A stretch of DNA of 64,000 nt from Bemisia tabaci (Eukaryota > Arthropoda > Insecta > Hemiptera > Aleyrodidae), in assembly GCF_918797505.1 (NCBI RefSeq), contig NC_092793.1, positions 45,062,243 to 45,126,242 of the forward strand, given 5' to 3'. Below are positions 10,243 to 21,840 of the stretch, piece by piece; the first letter of the stretch is position 1, and every line of letters begins with the position of its first letter. The translations under genes were made by a program, and so were the position numbers. The notes below the pieces were generated by a model. The model did not search any database. It worked only from the letters and a program-made list of their open reading frames with translations, and had not been told where the DNA came from.

Positions 10243-13200
10243 TAGGCCAGGCACCAAGGGAATGAATATTGAATTAAATGCTGGAAAGCTGGAAATTTTT
10301 TTAAAAGACGTATTATGAGGTCCTTAAATAAGGGTTAATTTTGCACCATTCCTGAAGTGGAGCTTTAGCCGCCATCTTGGATTTTTAGGCCTAAAATCGC
10401 TATTTTTTCGGTTTTTGGCCTGTAAGTCAGTGAAAAAGTCATTTTTCCGTCAAAATACCTCAGTGCTAAAATCAAGCCTATAAAATTTTCTATTAAAAAG
10501 GTGGTATACGTTTTTTCCATACGACCCACCGTTTTCGAGTTATGATCGTCGCAAAGTTGGGCTTTTAAACTCAAAATCGACCAAAACCCGACTTCCAAGT
10601 TTCCAGTGCGCTACAACTTAACAAAAACCGAGGAAAGAGAGGAAAACTCATTCCGAAACTAAAATCTGTGATTTCTCAAAAAGTAATCCCAAAATCCAAA
10701 TGCGTGGGGGGGGGGGGGGGGCGGCGGCACGGTGACCGCATCTGTGGGCCGCGCGCGCACTGTTTTTACACACCGTGTCGTATGGCGCTGTATTATCAGC
10801 TACTAAGTGCCGAATGGCAATCATTTTTATTGGTTTAGAGACTCCCGGTCTGATCCAAAGATTAATTGTCATAAAACTCGTGAAGTTGGTAAGGCGCAAA
10901 TGAGAGCGCTAGAGGGCACTTCTGGTGAAATCAAATTTAAAAGGAGCAACCGGGTGTTATGTACCTATTTCTGCAACAGACTGCAGCGTTAAATTAAATA
11001 ATAAAGTGATACCCATTAATCCTACATTTCTTTTTCAAAGGATTTCTTTCCTTAAAAAATCATAGACAAAAAATTTGAGGATTATTTTCAATTCGAATTG
11101 ATTCCTTTTCCATTAGCTCTTTTTGACGAATCCGGATTGCGGAAAATGTCCAACCTAGTGATTTATGACTTTCTTTTCAACTTGTGAAACTGCAGTCAAA
11201 TTGAAAGGTTCTGTCCGTGTGATTGATGGAGGATTTATGGTTCACATAATTGTCTGGCATCGGCAAGAAATATTCTCCCAAATACTTGATAAACATGTTG
11301 AGTATGTACAGAAAAATTATTCCTCTAACACGTCAGTAGTGTTTGTCGGATATCCGGAGGACAGCGCAGCAAAGAGGACCAAAACAGCGGAACGCTGTCG
11401 GAGATCAAAATCATTATTATCTCCAGAAATTATTTTTGAAGAGAACATGTCAGTGACAGTCACACTAAGTAAATTCCTCGCGAACGAGAAAAATAAAAGT
11501 CGACTGATAGCTTTACTAAGAGAGAGGTTTGAGAGTGCAGGTATTAAAACTAAACAAGCAAAGGAGGATGCAAACGTGCTCATTGTAAATCGAGTGCTCT
11601 GAAAATTCCCCATCAGTCATAATTGTAAGTGAAGACTCTGATCTCTTAGTTATCCTTACAGCTTCGAGCAACTCTAAGAAAAACATTTATTTTCTGAAGC
11701 CAGGTAAAGGTAAAGTTCCAAATAAAACTTACTCGCTGAACCAGAACCTAACTTTAGCAGATAATGTTTCATTTAAACGCATTCACCGGTTGTGATACCA
11801 CATCTGCAATTTTTAGGCAAGGAAAACATAAGCTCTTCAAATTGTTACAAAAAGATGAGAGCTTAAAAGTAGCGGCTCAAATTTTCAAAGAACCAAATGC
11901 TTCATCAGAGGCAGTAGCTAGTGCAGGGGAAAAATTGTTTCTTTCCCTCTACGGTGCTCGAGGTGATGTATCATTGAATCAATTTAGGTACCATAGTGCT
12001 TCACACAAGCGATAAGCAAAAGTGCACCGAATTTAGCTTCCTTGCCCCCTTCTTCAGATTCAGCATGTTTGCATTCATTTAGAGTCTATTTACAAATGCA
12101 GATGTGGTATATGGTCACGAAATATCTCTATTACAGTAAGGGGTGGAGACATTGTAAAACTGGATTATTCCCGATTCCGATGCAGAAAGATCCGGCGCCT
12201 CAAGAACTTTTAAAATTAATTTCATGCAAATGTGTGAAGGGCTGTCAAAATTCTTGTTCCTGCCGAAAAGCAGGCTTACACTGCTCTTTACTTTGCAAAA
12301 ACTGCGAAGGTAGATCATGCTCAAACGTGGCCGATATCATCGAAGATGAGGATAGCATGGATGAGGAAGAAAAGTAAGGATCTCATGTGTAGATTGTTCG
12401 GCAAAGATGAACCTCTGCCAGGTGTTAAACATGATTTTTTTTTTTTTGTGTATTTCAGTGAATTTTTAAATAAATGTTCAACTGTCAATTGGAGAAACTT
12501 ACTATTCTTTTTCTCTTTGTAAATGACTCCTTTTTTCTGCTAAATGGGTACGTCGCTTTATTTCTATGGCTTTAACAGCTGAAACTACGAACAATTTTGC
12601 AGCAACTAACAGAAAGGAACCAGGTGATTTAAGGGTACTTAAGTTGCAGGTTGAGTTCTGTAACGCTTCACCGAAGAAAAGCAAAGAATCATTTTGCAAT
12701 TTCATTTCAATCACCAAAAAAGCTAACGAACTGTGCGCGTGAGCAGCGGCGCGCTACGGCACTGGGACATCTTGCCCCCCCCCCCCCCCTCCCCACGCAT
12801 TTGGATTTTGGGATTAATTTTTGAGAAATCACAGATTTTTTAGTTTCGGAATGAGTTTTCCTCTCTTTCCTCGGTTTTTGTTAAGTTGTAGCGCACTGGA
12901 AACTTGGAAGTCGGGTTTTGGTCGATTTTGAGTTTAAAAGCCCAACTTTGCGACGATCATAACTCGAAAACGGTGGGTCGTATGGAAAAAACGTATACCA
13001 CCTTTTTAATAGAAAATTTTATAGGCTTGATTTTAGCACTGAGGTATTTTGACGGAAAAATGACTTTTTCACTGACTTACAGGCCAAAAACCGAAAAAAT
13101 AGCGATTTTAGGCCTAAAAATCCAAGATGGCGGCTAAAGCTCCACTTCAGGAATGGTGCAAAATTAACCCTTATTTAAGGACCTCATAATACGTCTTTTA

Positions 13201-13270
13201 AAAAAAATTTCCAGCTTTCCAGCATTTAATTCAATATTACCCCCCATATGGAGCTGTGGTGCCTGGCCTA
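10243..13270 (+). mobile_element. TIR transposon with ~0.5-kb inverted repeats carrying a PIN-like/CXC gene
   Basis: The left arm (10243 to about 10721) and right arm (about 12776 to 13270) are near-perfect reverse complements. Both begin TAGGCCAGGCACCA and both end inward in a long G/C homopolymer next to CCCACGCATTTGG. The arms' internal 77-residue virtual translations are identical. The arms diverge for ~20 bp close to the tip. The ~2-kb interior holds a broken nuclease-like gene on the + strand. Flanking ATG on both sides may be a 3-bp target duplication, but this is weak. I know no named superfamily with this combination. Confidence 0.75.
11165..12377 (+). pseudogene. PIN/FEN-like nuclease plus CXC cysteine-domain protein, broken
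   Basis: Three frames read in order. 11165-11602 has VIDGG (residues 19-23), a VVFVGY strand, a helical FLANEKNKSRLI segment and EDANVLIV (134-141). A shifted frame just after it (near 11617) reads VSEDSDLLVI. Spaced acidic residues of this kind are typical of PIN/FEN-type nuclease folds. 11764-12015 has HLNAFTGCDTTSAIF...GK. 12042-12377 has LHSFRVY and a cluster with cysteines at 62, 64, 68, 72, 74, 81, 85, 88 and 93, the spacing of Tesmin/TSO1 CXC DNA-binding domains, with an acidic tail. At least two frameshifts and possibly stops break it. The nuclease call is an inference from motifs. A role as transposase is inferred only from its position between the inverted repeats. Confidence 0.6.
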
Positions 13271-13690
13271 ATGGGTCAGTTGTGCTAGTCACAGAATCTT
13301 ATTTTGATGCCTGATTCATGGAGATTAGCCCAAAGTATGAAGATCTGTCTAAACACCGAGACATAGCCCTTTGAAAAGTCGGGTTTTTGACTTCATCCAC
13401 CGTGGTAGTGACACTCTTGGTTTCCTCCACATTGCTTTCATCCGAGTTTCACGATGAGTCACCAGTGCAAATATGCGTTACACTGACTGATGAGAAAGTA
13501 AGGTAGAAGAAACCAAAGGTGTCACTACTGCGGTGGATGACGTTAAAAACCCAACTTTTTAAAGGGTGATATCTCAGTTAATATTGAACAAGGAAATTTA
13601 CTGTTTGGGAAGATCTCAATATTTTTTGCTAATCTACAAGAAATAAGCATCAAAACGCGATTCTGTGACCAACGCAACTGACTCATTTAA
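13271..13690. mobile_element. Small foldback (inverted-repeat) element
   Basis: The left arm (13271-13440, starting ATGGGTCAGTTG) and right arm (13510-13690, ending CAACTGACTCATT) are diverged reverse complements, including the stretch CATCCACCG/CGGTGGATG and the block AGTCACAGAATC/GATTCTGTGACC. It directly abuts the PIN/CXC element. There is no coding content. Confidence 0.65.
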
Positions 13691-13937
13691 TGAAGCCCCG
13701 GGTGGCTTTTGTAGGTCCTCTCTGATTCCACCCACTTGCTAAGACTTTCCTGTTGCTTCTGTATGCCCTTGTCTAATGTATCGTACAAGTTCTACAATAG
13801 TGTATTTGTATCTTTTTTTTAAAAAAAAAATTTAACACTTTCCAAATTCCAAAAAATTCCTTTTATTTTAGGTATAAGTTTGATTTTTGAGTCTCGTTGC
13901 ATTGCTGTTAATGGATTTTTCTGTCTCTTGTTTTCAG

Positions 13938-14301
13938 TTTGCCAAAAATGAAAACTCCTGACCTATCAGCTGGTATTGATCTGAGTGTGGGACTAAAAGA
14001 TTCCCCAATGGACGATATTCAGGACTTTTCAATGCCGAGTAAGAAGCACCTCTCACAACTTCAATCAGCACATCAACATTCACTGGCCCAACAGGCAGGC
14101 GCGCATCACTCTTTGACAAATCAGTCTCAGCCTTTATCCGCACACCAGCAGCCAGCGCATCAGCAGCCAGCTCATCAGCACCAAGTGCACCACCCAACAC
14201 ATCATCAGCAGCCTGCGCACCAACAAATGCCCCAACACATGCCACCAACTAAAAGCAAGCTTGATGACATGCTGAGTAAACTCAAGCAGAGGAAGAATTG
14301 C
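13938..14301 (+). CDS. kis: kismet/CHD7-type coding exon 4 of window (His/Gln-rich)
   Basis: It follows acceptor ttttcag and supplies the last base of a serine codon. It ends in phase 0 at a gtaagt donor. About 121 residues. The start, LPKMKTPDLSAGIDLSVG, is conserved-looking. The middle is a His/Gln/Ala low-complexity tract built on a repeated AHQQP pentapeptide. The end, KSKLDDMLSKLKQRKNC, is a short charged helix. The repeated pentapeptide probably varies in length between individuals (inference). Confidence 0.8.
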
Positions 14302-14339
14302 GTAAGTATCTTCTTTTAACGTTAAGTTTATTTTGATAT

Positions 14340-14563
14340 TTTTTTTTTCTTCTTTTTTTTACTACTTCAAATACCACACAAGTGGTACTCCTGGCTCCTC
14401 CAGTTAGAGCCCCTCCCCCCTCCGTCCCTACCATGTACCAGCTCAAGGCAACCGTTGTTTGAGACCATCAAACTCGGGTCGCCTAGCCGGGAATGGAACC
14501 CGGAACCTCCTGATTGTAGAGCCAGCGCTACAACCACTAGACCACAGGAGGCCGACAATGGAG
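14340..14563 (-). mobile_element. tRNA-derived SINE
   Basis: On the minus strand, starting near 14563, the sequence reads a tRNA-like head with A box TGGTCTAGTGGTT and B box GGTTCCATTCCC about 45 bases apart. A ~110-base unrelated body follows, then an A-rich tail (the T/C-rich run 14340-14361 on the + strand). These are the hallmarks of a SINE transcribed by RNA polymerase III. It sits antisense just after exon 4 in intron 4. Precise ends and target duplications are not clear by eye. Confidence 0.8.
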
Positions 14564-14954
14564 GATATTGGGTACATCCAGTTCAAAATTTTGCATGTGG
14601 TATGTTGAGAATCCCCTAGATAATTATTTATAAACAAATTGATATTGTAGAACAGCTGAAATATGCACAAGTCAGTTGTGCCTTTCCACTGTAGAATTCA
14701 ATTTTCATACCTCGTTCAATAACTGTAAAAGTAGCTTGAATTGTAATATAGGAGGAGTTTCGTTTTGGGCCTTTTCCGGCTCCACCTGGATTTTGCTGAA
14801 TGTTTCATATTTCCAAAGTACTAGTCTTAGGTAGACTGTATGCCAAATATTTTACCGAACGGAGCCCATGCAGAGGTGCAGCAACGCCTCAAACCCAGAG
14901 CCCTGGCATCGAAAAATGGTTATTTTCGACGACTTTTTCGACTGATATTACTCT

Positions 14955-15735
14955 TTTAGCAGATAATTCTTATGTAATTTTTTGCATACTTTCCGTTTCT
15001 GGCCTTCAAAAAGGCCTCCGATAGATTTTAAGGGGCCTTACGGTCCATTGTTGCCATTTTTGACCCATTTTCAGGGTTTTTTCCATTCTACACACGCAGA
15101 ACTCAATTTGAACTAAAAACTGCATACGTTTTTGAAAAGAAAGCAAAAAAATAAAGAAACTACGTTCAATAAAACTTTTCTCTAGGTAGCCAAATTTTCG
15201 AAAAAAATCGTTCCAAAGAGCCAAAAATGGCCAAAATTCCATAAATTGCCATGCCTAAGGTTCAAGAAAGTGGGGTGCAACTCTTATATTGATGTAGGTA
15301 ACGTAACAGCTCTTACCCATGTATACAACATATCAAAAAATTATAGTTGTACCTGGATTCCCACAATGTGCGATTTGACCGGGATGTCAATTTTAGTGGT
15401 CTTTTTTTTTACTTGAAGGTAGCCCTTTTGAATGTTTTTGGATGGTAATCACCCTCCATAGGTGAGTAACATATGTATTTCTCTACGTGCTTTTTATATC
15501 TGGCCATAAAAATGGCTTCCTGTGAATTCTAAAAGGCCTAACTTTCCATTGTTGCCAATTTTTACCAATATTTAGGGGTTTTTTCAAGTTTATTTGTGTG
15601 AAACTTAATTTAATCTAAAAACCGTGTACATTTTTCGGAAAAAACGTAAGAAAATACATGCATAATGTGCTTTGTAACTTTTCCCTACGTCGCCAAAGAG
15701 GCTGTCTCATTTTCCATAGGAAATGGCCGCAAGAG
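14955..15735. repeat. Two diverged direct repeats (~270 bp, ~500-bp period)
   Basis: 14960-15245 and 15470-15735 share ordered blocks: TTTTTGCATACTTTCCGTTTCTGGCC versus a similar CTTTTTATATCTGGCC, then CCATTGTTGCC, AGGGGTTTTTTC / CAGGGTTTTTTC, AACT(T/C)AATTT...CTAAAAAC, a C(G/A)TTTTTC stretch and AACTTTTC. Identity is perhaps two thirds. The surrounding 14564-16897 shows no gene. 15790-15900 is rich in 'gaccgtt/aactttgaacgaagc' phrases also met elsewhere in non-coding repeats of the window. Confidence 0.5.
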
Positions 15736-16897
15736 ATTTGCCATCCATACTTTCAGGAATCATAACGGATCATCCGATAGGCCTAAATCCGGTGACCTTT
15801 TCTGTCGAGCCCTCCAAGGGGGAGGGGGTCAAAGGTCAAATGCACAGACAGCCATAACTTTTGAACGAAGCAACGGATCGAATTGATCTTGGGCTCAAAT
15901 GAAATTAGATTAAAGTCTGTTCTTGGTAATTTTTTAATGTGAAAAAATCATTGTTTGATTTATCAAGCCCAAAAACTCAGTTTTTCGGGGTTTTACTCTG
16001 GAAGGGAATGCATGAATTGTTACAAAAACCAATTTAAATGAAAGCCCTTGATTCAAGCTTCAAAATAAGCTATCGTTGAATCTGGGAAAATGAATGGTTC
16101 AAAAGTTATGACCGTTCAAAGTTGGTGTGGCGCGCTATTTTCGAAGCGTGTGGAGTGTATACTTGCGTGCCACCCCTCCCTACCTTTTCCCCTGGTGCCC
16201 ACTTCAGCTGATAACGGATACAGAAAGGTCTGAAGCTCCTTCCACCCATAGAATGACCAATCATTGGTGCAAAATTACTTTAATTTCTAACGAAAAAAGG
16301 AAATAAAAATATATTAAATGCTAATAATGATGAAACGCTGGCACGCATTATTTTTTCGCCCCTCCCCCCTCCATGATTTAATATTTAATAGCCAAATTAA
16401 GCCTCTTTTACTGGAAAATACACTCAAAAGCTGTTAATAATATTCATAGGCTCTAGTACGCAACTAGCCGACCAGCACTTGAAACTCGCATTTACTACTG
16501 AATATCTCTCCTGTTTTCACTCAATTTTTCATTGGTGAATAATCAAATGTGGATGATTATGTACTGGGGAGCGGGAGCACCCTTCGCGCGGAGAGAGGTG
16601 ACTAAGAACCTACGCCCTTTTTCCTTTGAAGCAGATCTTCAAAAGTTTACAAAAAAGAAAGACGTCTGAAGAGCAATTTTGGTCGAATCACTCAGTAGTA
16701 AGGTATCTCATCTTCAAAGAAAAATATTACATCAAAATCTTAATTTCTGAAAATTTGGCGGCTACACCTTTCTTCAAATAACCTGTTTATTCGCAAAATA
16801 ATATATCCATAAAGACAGTAACTATCGAATAGAAGGGTAATTAGGATCTTAATACTGATATAAATAAGGATAACAATGAGGATTCTTTTTTTTGCAG

Positions 16898-17362
16898 CCG
16901 GTTGAAGAACCAATCATGGGTAAAGAGAAAAAGAGGAAGAAATTGGATGAAATTGTTCTAGGGCTCTCAGCTTCTAAGCAACAGGAAACTTCAAGCATTG
17001 AGACTCCAAACAGCATATTTCCGTCGACAGATAGCAGGAAGCCTCCACAGATCTCTCCAAGTGTTACTGTGACCCCGACTTCCACAAAGCCTCTCTCAGG
17101 ATTGGGCTCTCGTTCGACGTCCAAGTCTAATCTGGAATCTCTTTCATCGTTTATTACACATGCGGAACATCAAAATCTGATCATGAAGCATCAGCAGCAA
17201 ATGCAGCAGCTTCTTCAGCAACAACAGCAGCAGCAAGCAACAAAACTATCACAATCCTCCTCCTCTGTAGCTCAAGTCCAGAGAAAAACATATGAGGCCA
17301 TGATTGCCGAGATTAACAAAGACTATGCAGCTAAGCATACACAGTTATCACATGAATCCAAG
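16898..17362 (+). CDS. kis: kismet/CHD7-type coding exon 5 of window
   Basis: It follows acceptor tttgcag, is 155 codons in phase 0 at both ends, and uses a gtaatc donor. It encodes a basic start (GKEKKRKKLDEIVLGLSASKQ), which looks like a nuclear localisation signal followed by a conserved amphipathic helix. A Ser/Thr/Pro-rich segment comes next, then a polyglutamine tract, then a helix leading up to SHESK, which joins VNKWLAEQ of the next exon. The join reads smoothly as one helix, which supports the model. Confidence 0.83.
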
Positions 17363-18738
17363 GTAATCGGAAGGTCATATCTTCTCTAAGGATAATTTTC
17401 TAGTGGGTAGATTGACAATAGCTCAAATGTTGATCTGAGACCAAATCAAAAATCCTACTAAGGTCCTAACGCTGTATTGATAATTAAAAGAAATCTGTGA
17501 CAGTTTGAAAAAGGTCTAAACCGCTGATACAGAGGGCCGTTCTTGCAATAAACACCTGACTTGCAAATTACTACCCGTTAATCGTCAAAGATCTGGTGTC
17601 AATATACTGTGTGGAAATTTCATTTGTGTTGATGCAAAGATATTTTCCATTTGTGTCTCATTATTAGAATGAAATATTGAATTCTTTTCAGATCACAAAT
17701 ACTTATTGGCTTAGAACAATGCAGACTAAAATAGACCAAATGTCAGATGTTTTTTTATCATTATATTATCATGTTATTTTATTGTGAGCCTCTCACAAGA
17801 GAATTTCACACATTGTTAGTAAGTATTAAATAATGGTGACTATACAGTCTACTGAGAAACTCGTAACTTACTTACATGCAGGAAAAATGTTTTAATATAC
17901 AATGGACTACTAGACAAGGTACAGCACTCACATGTTTCTTACTCAAAATTTCCCGAAGAACATGATTCTTGCATTGAGAATTACTGAAATCAAACCCTTA
18001 ACTTATTTTACATTGGTTACAGGAATTTTGAATTGCCCGGTCACAAGAAGCGCAATTCTCTACGTTAGTCAGATCAGGCCTCACAACAGTTTGGGCAGGC
18101 CTATCAGTCGAGCAATGTTCCTATGCAATGTTTATCGTTCAAAGTGTAAAAAATTTGCTGTAGCTGAGCCAAAGCATCAAGGTTGAGGTTGCCAGATTTG
18201 CATATCGCAGAGATTGTCATAGTAAAGTTTAGTGTGAGATTTGACTCTCGTAGACTATTGTGTTTTCATGAGCGGAAGGTTTGGATTCTTGCGCCAAGAA
18301 ACATGAAGTATCTCAGTTAGGAGTAACTTCAGTTATTTTCGTTGCACAAATCGTGTTCTACACGAAATTTTGATCAGGAGACATGTATCAGAATGCCCAA
18401 CTTCGTACCTTGTCTAGGAGTTCATTGAATATATCTATTGGTCCAGACCTGAAGGAAGAAATCAACCTATGAAGAAACACCTCGCCCCCTCAAGCAAATG
18501 CAGTCGAGGCATTTAATTGCTTTCTGAAGAGCCAATTCATATTAATTCGTGGACATTGACTGATGCTCTGGGGTCTTGTTCCACCGTTGCACTCCATTTT
18601 TTTTTGTAATTTTTTTTTTTTTTTGAGGGGGTGATGATTTTAAAAATTAGTTTCTTTATCATAGCTTCTCAGTATTTTGGTAAGTCTATCACAATCAATA
18701 TGAAGCTCATTTTTCTCTCTTGTTTGATTATTATTTAG
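17363..18738. other. Intron 5: nothing recognised
   Basis: AT-rich sequence with a T-run at 18595-18625. No paired repeats, RNA gene or coding frame. It ends at acceptor ttatttag. Confidence 0.5.
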
Positions 18739-18909
18739 GTCAACAAGTGGTTAGCTGAGCAGCAGTCAGGCATGATTCCCTCAGATCAAGCTGATTTCAT
18801 GTCTGTTCCGAGACGGAGGCGACCTCGAGTTGATCCAACTTTATTAGATTGGAAAAATTTGACTGGTGAAGAAAATGTGTCTGTCATCAACAGGCTTACA
18901 GGGAAGAAG
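18739..18909 (+). CDS. kis: kismet/CHD7-type coding exon 6: first half of BRK domain
   Basis: 57 codons, phase 0 at both ends, donor gtgatt. The exon reads VNKWLAEQ, a short linker, the basic run RRRRPRVD, then DPTLLDWKNLTGEENVSVINR and TGKK. The last ~20 residues are the first half of a BRK (Brahma/Kismet) domain, pattern G-E-E/R-x-V-x-V-I-N-R-x-T-G-K-K. The rest of the domain begins the next exon, 9.4 kb away. The BRK domain is found in Brahma/BRG1 and CHD7-9 chromatin remodellers. Together with the missing bromodomain and the context it points to CHD7/Kismet rather than Brahma. Confidence 0.88.
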
Positions 18910-18979
18910 GTGATTAGCTGGCTTTTGTTGCTTTTTTCTTTTGTGTACTCTTGGAAGAAAATCTGTAAGAAACCATTTT

Positions 18980-19285
18980 GATTCTCCCTGCGGGCTGATT
19001 ATTGAAATAGATAGACAAAGCTGTAGACAAAGAAGACAAAAGGGTTACGGAGGGATCCTACTGGTAGAATACGTGTGGTTGCTATGGAAAAATGGAGTAG
19101 GTACTGGAATAACAGCAACCCATGAGAGATCTGCTAGTTATCTGTTAGTTCTGCATTATTTTCTCCTTTAGTTACCCTTAAGTACCACCCACCTCAACCA
19201 ACAGGATCGATGCGTACTCCCTATGTCCTCTTTGTCTACTGCTTTGTCTATCAATTTCAATAATCAGCCTGCTGGGATGTATCCT
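18980..19285. mobile_element. Short inverted-repeat (MITE-like/foldback) element
   Basis: 18986-19060 and 19195-19281 are imperfect reverse complements. The left reads CTGATTATTGAAATAGATAG... and the right ends ...CTATCAATTTCAATAATCAG, with ACAAAGAAGACAAA mirrored too. It is ~300 bp with no coding content and lies in intron 6 just after the exon. Confidence 0.6.
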
Positions 19286-19643
19286 CTTCATTTTTAAAGC
19301 TTCAAAGGTATTGAGGGATAATGACCAAGCCATTTCGAAGTAGCGTAATTCGATAGTTTCAGGCAGGAGATGCGTGGCCCACAGAGGGCTGGATTGCTCA
19401 GTGCTGCCATGTAACGCAAAAACGCCATTTTAAATTTTTTAGAAACAATGTATCATAGCAGGAAAACATGTGTACCTTGGCACAATGTTTTTATGAAATG
19501 CCTTTGCAAATACTATCAAGACCTCAACCTGAAAATTTGAGGTGTATGGGTAGAACAGTTTTTTTTTTTTATTTTATAAAGTGTTTAGTTCCAAAAATTG
19601 AGGGAAAATCTTGATGGATTTATGGCATTATTGGTTAGCACGG

Positions 19644-20292
19644 CAGGGCCGGATTTAGCTTTTTGCCGCCCCTGGGTCTGCAATATTTCGCCACTATATT
19701 GTTAACAGTATCCCCTCCCCCTCTCCGCACTCCCAACTTCCCACGCCATCTCATCTTGCCCCCCCCCCCTCGTGCGCCGCCTGGGCGCGTGCGCGTAGCT
19801 GCTTCAAAATGCGCCGCGAATTTATAAAATGGAATGGATGGATGAGACAAAAATAAAATGTGGAGACAAAGTTGAAGCTAGAGTAGCTCAATGTATCAGT
19901 TGCAATGTATATTTGGAAGATCAGGTTTAAAAGTTTTTCTCCGGGTTTTCAGTTTAGCAAAGCTGTCAACCAGAGCATCAACGTCTTAATTGATTATCAA
20001 GTCTGCCTCGATGTTTAAAATTGCCGTGTTGTTTAGTATCACTCCAACGAACGATCATCCTAGCGCTCAAGGCCGGACCTAAGGGGCGGCAGCTTTGCCG
20101 CTCCCGTCAAGCGTCAACTCCCTTCCTTCATACATTTTGCCGCTCATCTTTTCACTTCGCTCCGTCTCCGTCTCCATTTTTTCCTTTTTTCTCGATTTAA
20201 CTTTCAATTAATCCAGTGCCAAAATTTGCAGCCCCTCAAAATTTGCCGCTATGGGCAAGTGCCCCAGTGCCCTATAGGTAAATCCGGCCCTG
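19644..20292. mobile_element. hAT-type MITE with perfect 8-bp target duplication
   Basis: The termini are CAGGGCCGGATTTA and its complement TAAATCCGGCCCTG, a typical hAT end pattern. They are flanked by TAGCACGG on both sides (19636-19643 and 20293-20300), a perfect 8-bp target duplication. At 649 bp there is no transposase. An internal near-repeat of the terminus (GGCCGGACCTAAGGGGC) lies near 20072. Confidence 0.92.
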
Positions 20293-20300
20293 TAGCACGG

Positions 20301-21840
20301 CAGAAAGGGTAACGGGCCGAAAAGTTTTGGACTAATTGTTTGTAATGCAATGAGTCAAGTGGCAAAAACACTTTGGAAGAGTATCTTGTTGCATAGTGAG
20401 CTACGGACAGGAAACTTATGAATAGATTTTTGTCACACGCAGGGTCATGTAAAGAAAGTTATGAACTTTCTATTTTTCAATTCTGATTTAATTTGAAAAT
20501 TGTTTCTTGCAATTATGCTAAACTAAGAGTATTACTGAGCTGGTGCTTTCCTTTTGGAAAATACACTACCCCCACCGTAGATGTGGGGGTCATTCAAAAA
20601 TGACCAGAACACTGTACCAAAACCTGCATTAGAAACTCAAAGAAACTAAGTCCCCTCAGTAAATGGTACAGGACGCCATTTTTTTCCTATTCTTTCTCTC
20701 TCCTATAGCTCTTCACTGTATCTTATTAATGTGTGCAATCTCATTTTGACTGCGTTAAGCAGAAAGAAACCGAGCCACATCAGCTATCGCCAAAGGACCC
20801 TGCACACTCCTTCTGAGGAAATGTACCACGATCGATTTTTAATTTTTAATTGTTTTAAATTCGTCTATGAATGCTGATCAAAAGTCATTATTGTGCCAAC
20901 TTTACATGAGGCCCCGTTTTTGCACAATCCGCCAAAAATTTGCGATAAATCCTTGTATAAATGAAGGTAGTGCAGTACTCGAGTACAGTGGTTCAGGTTG
21001 GTCCGGTGAGTGTAAATCGCATAAAGAGGAAAACCAATCAGCGGCCGAGCGGCAGTCTTATCTCGGATTTCACATGCCCTTTCTTTTCTCTGTCCAACCA
21101 CTGGGGGGTCTGGGGGATACCCCTAGAGCAAAGGGAGTCTCCCCCAGAAAATTTTCATAAAAATAGCCCCTCCCAGATTGAATTTTAAACAGTTTCAGCA
21201 TAGAATCTGTGCATTATTTGAAAGTTGAAAATTTATGAATAGGTACTACCTGTTTTAGAGAAATTTTATTCTGGCATATGGCCCATGCATCTATTTCTGC
21301 AGTGTAGAGTAACCTTTGATTTAGTTAACTTGGTTAAATAGTTCTGAAGTTCTGTCTCGACACTATTTCAGAAAATTTTTAGGAGCACTTCCTTTCTCTC
21401 TCTCTTTTCCCCTGTCCTTCTTTTATCTTTCCCCCTTTTTTTGGCCTGAGAGGGGGGGGTTTCCCACCATGCCCTCCTTTCCCGCCTGCATCCGCCGCTG
21501 GATTGGCATGCTCATTAATTTTGTCTGAAATGGTTTCTGTGATTTGGTAGTATGCATGTGATCACTATTTAAGGACAAAAAAGAACTCTGAGCATTGATT
21601 TTGGGTACCAGAACAAAAAAAATAATCAGTACTTTAAAGACGATCATGGCAGTAGAATATAAAATAAAATTAATGTCAAATTCCCTCTTTTCGTAAAAGC
21701 TCCTATTCCTTTGAGACATGTCTTTAGACTTTAGATGAAATAAAAAAAGGGGGAAGGGAAATTATGTATGGCATATACATCCAAATATGTATGCTTACTA
21801 ACTGGTCAAAAAATGCTGTAAAATGTTGAAAAAGTACGTA
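20301..21840. other. Intron 6: unassigned stretch
   Basis: Several T/C-rich runs (21390-21460) and a G-run at 21450-21460. No terminal repeats or gene recognised. Confidence 0.4.
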
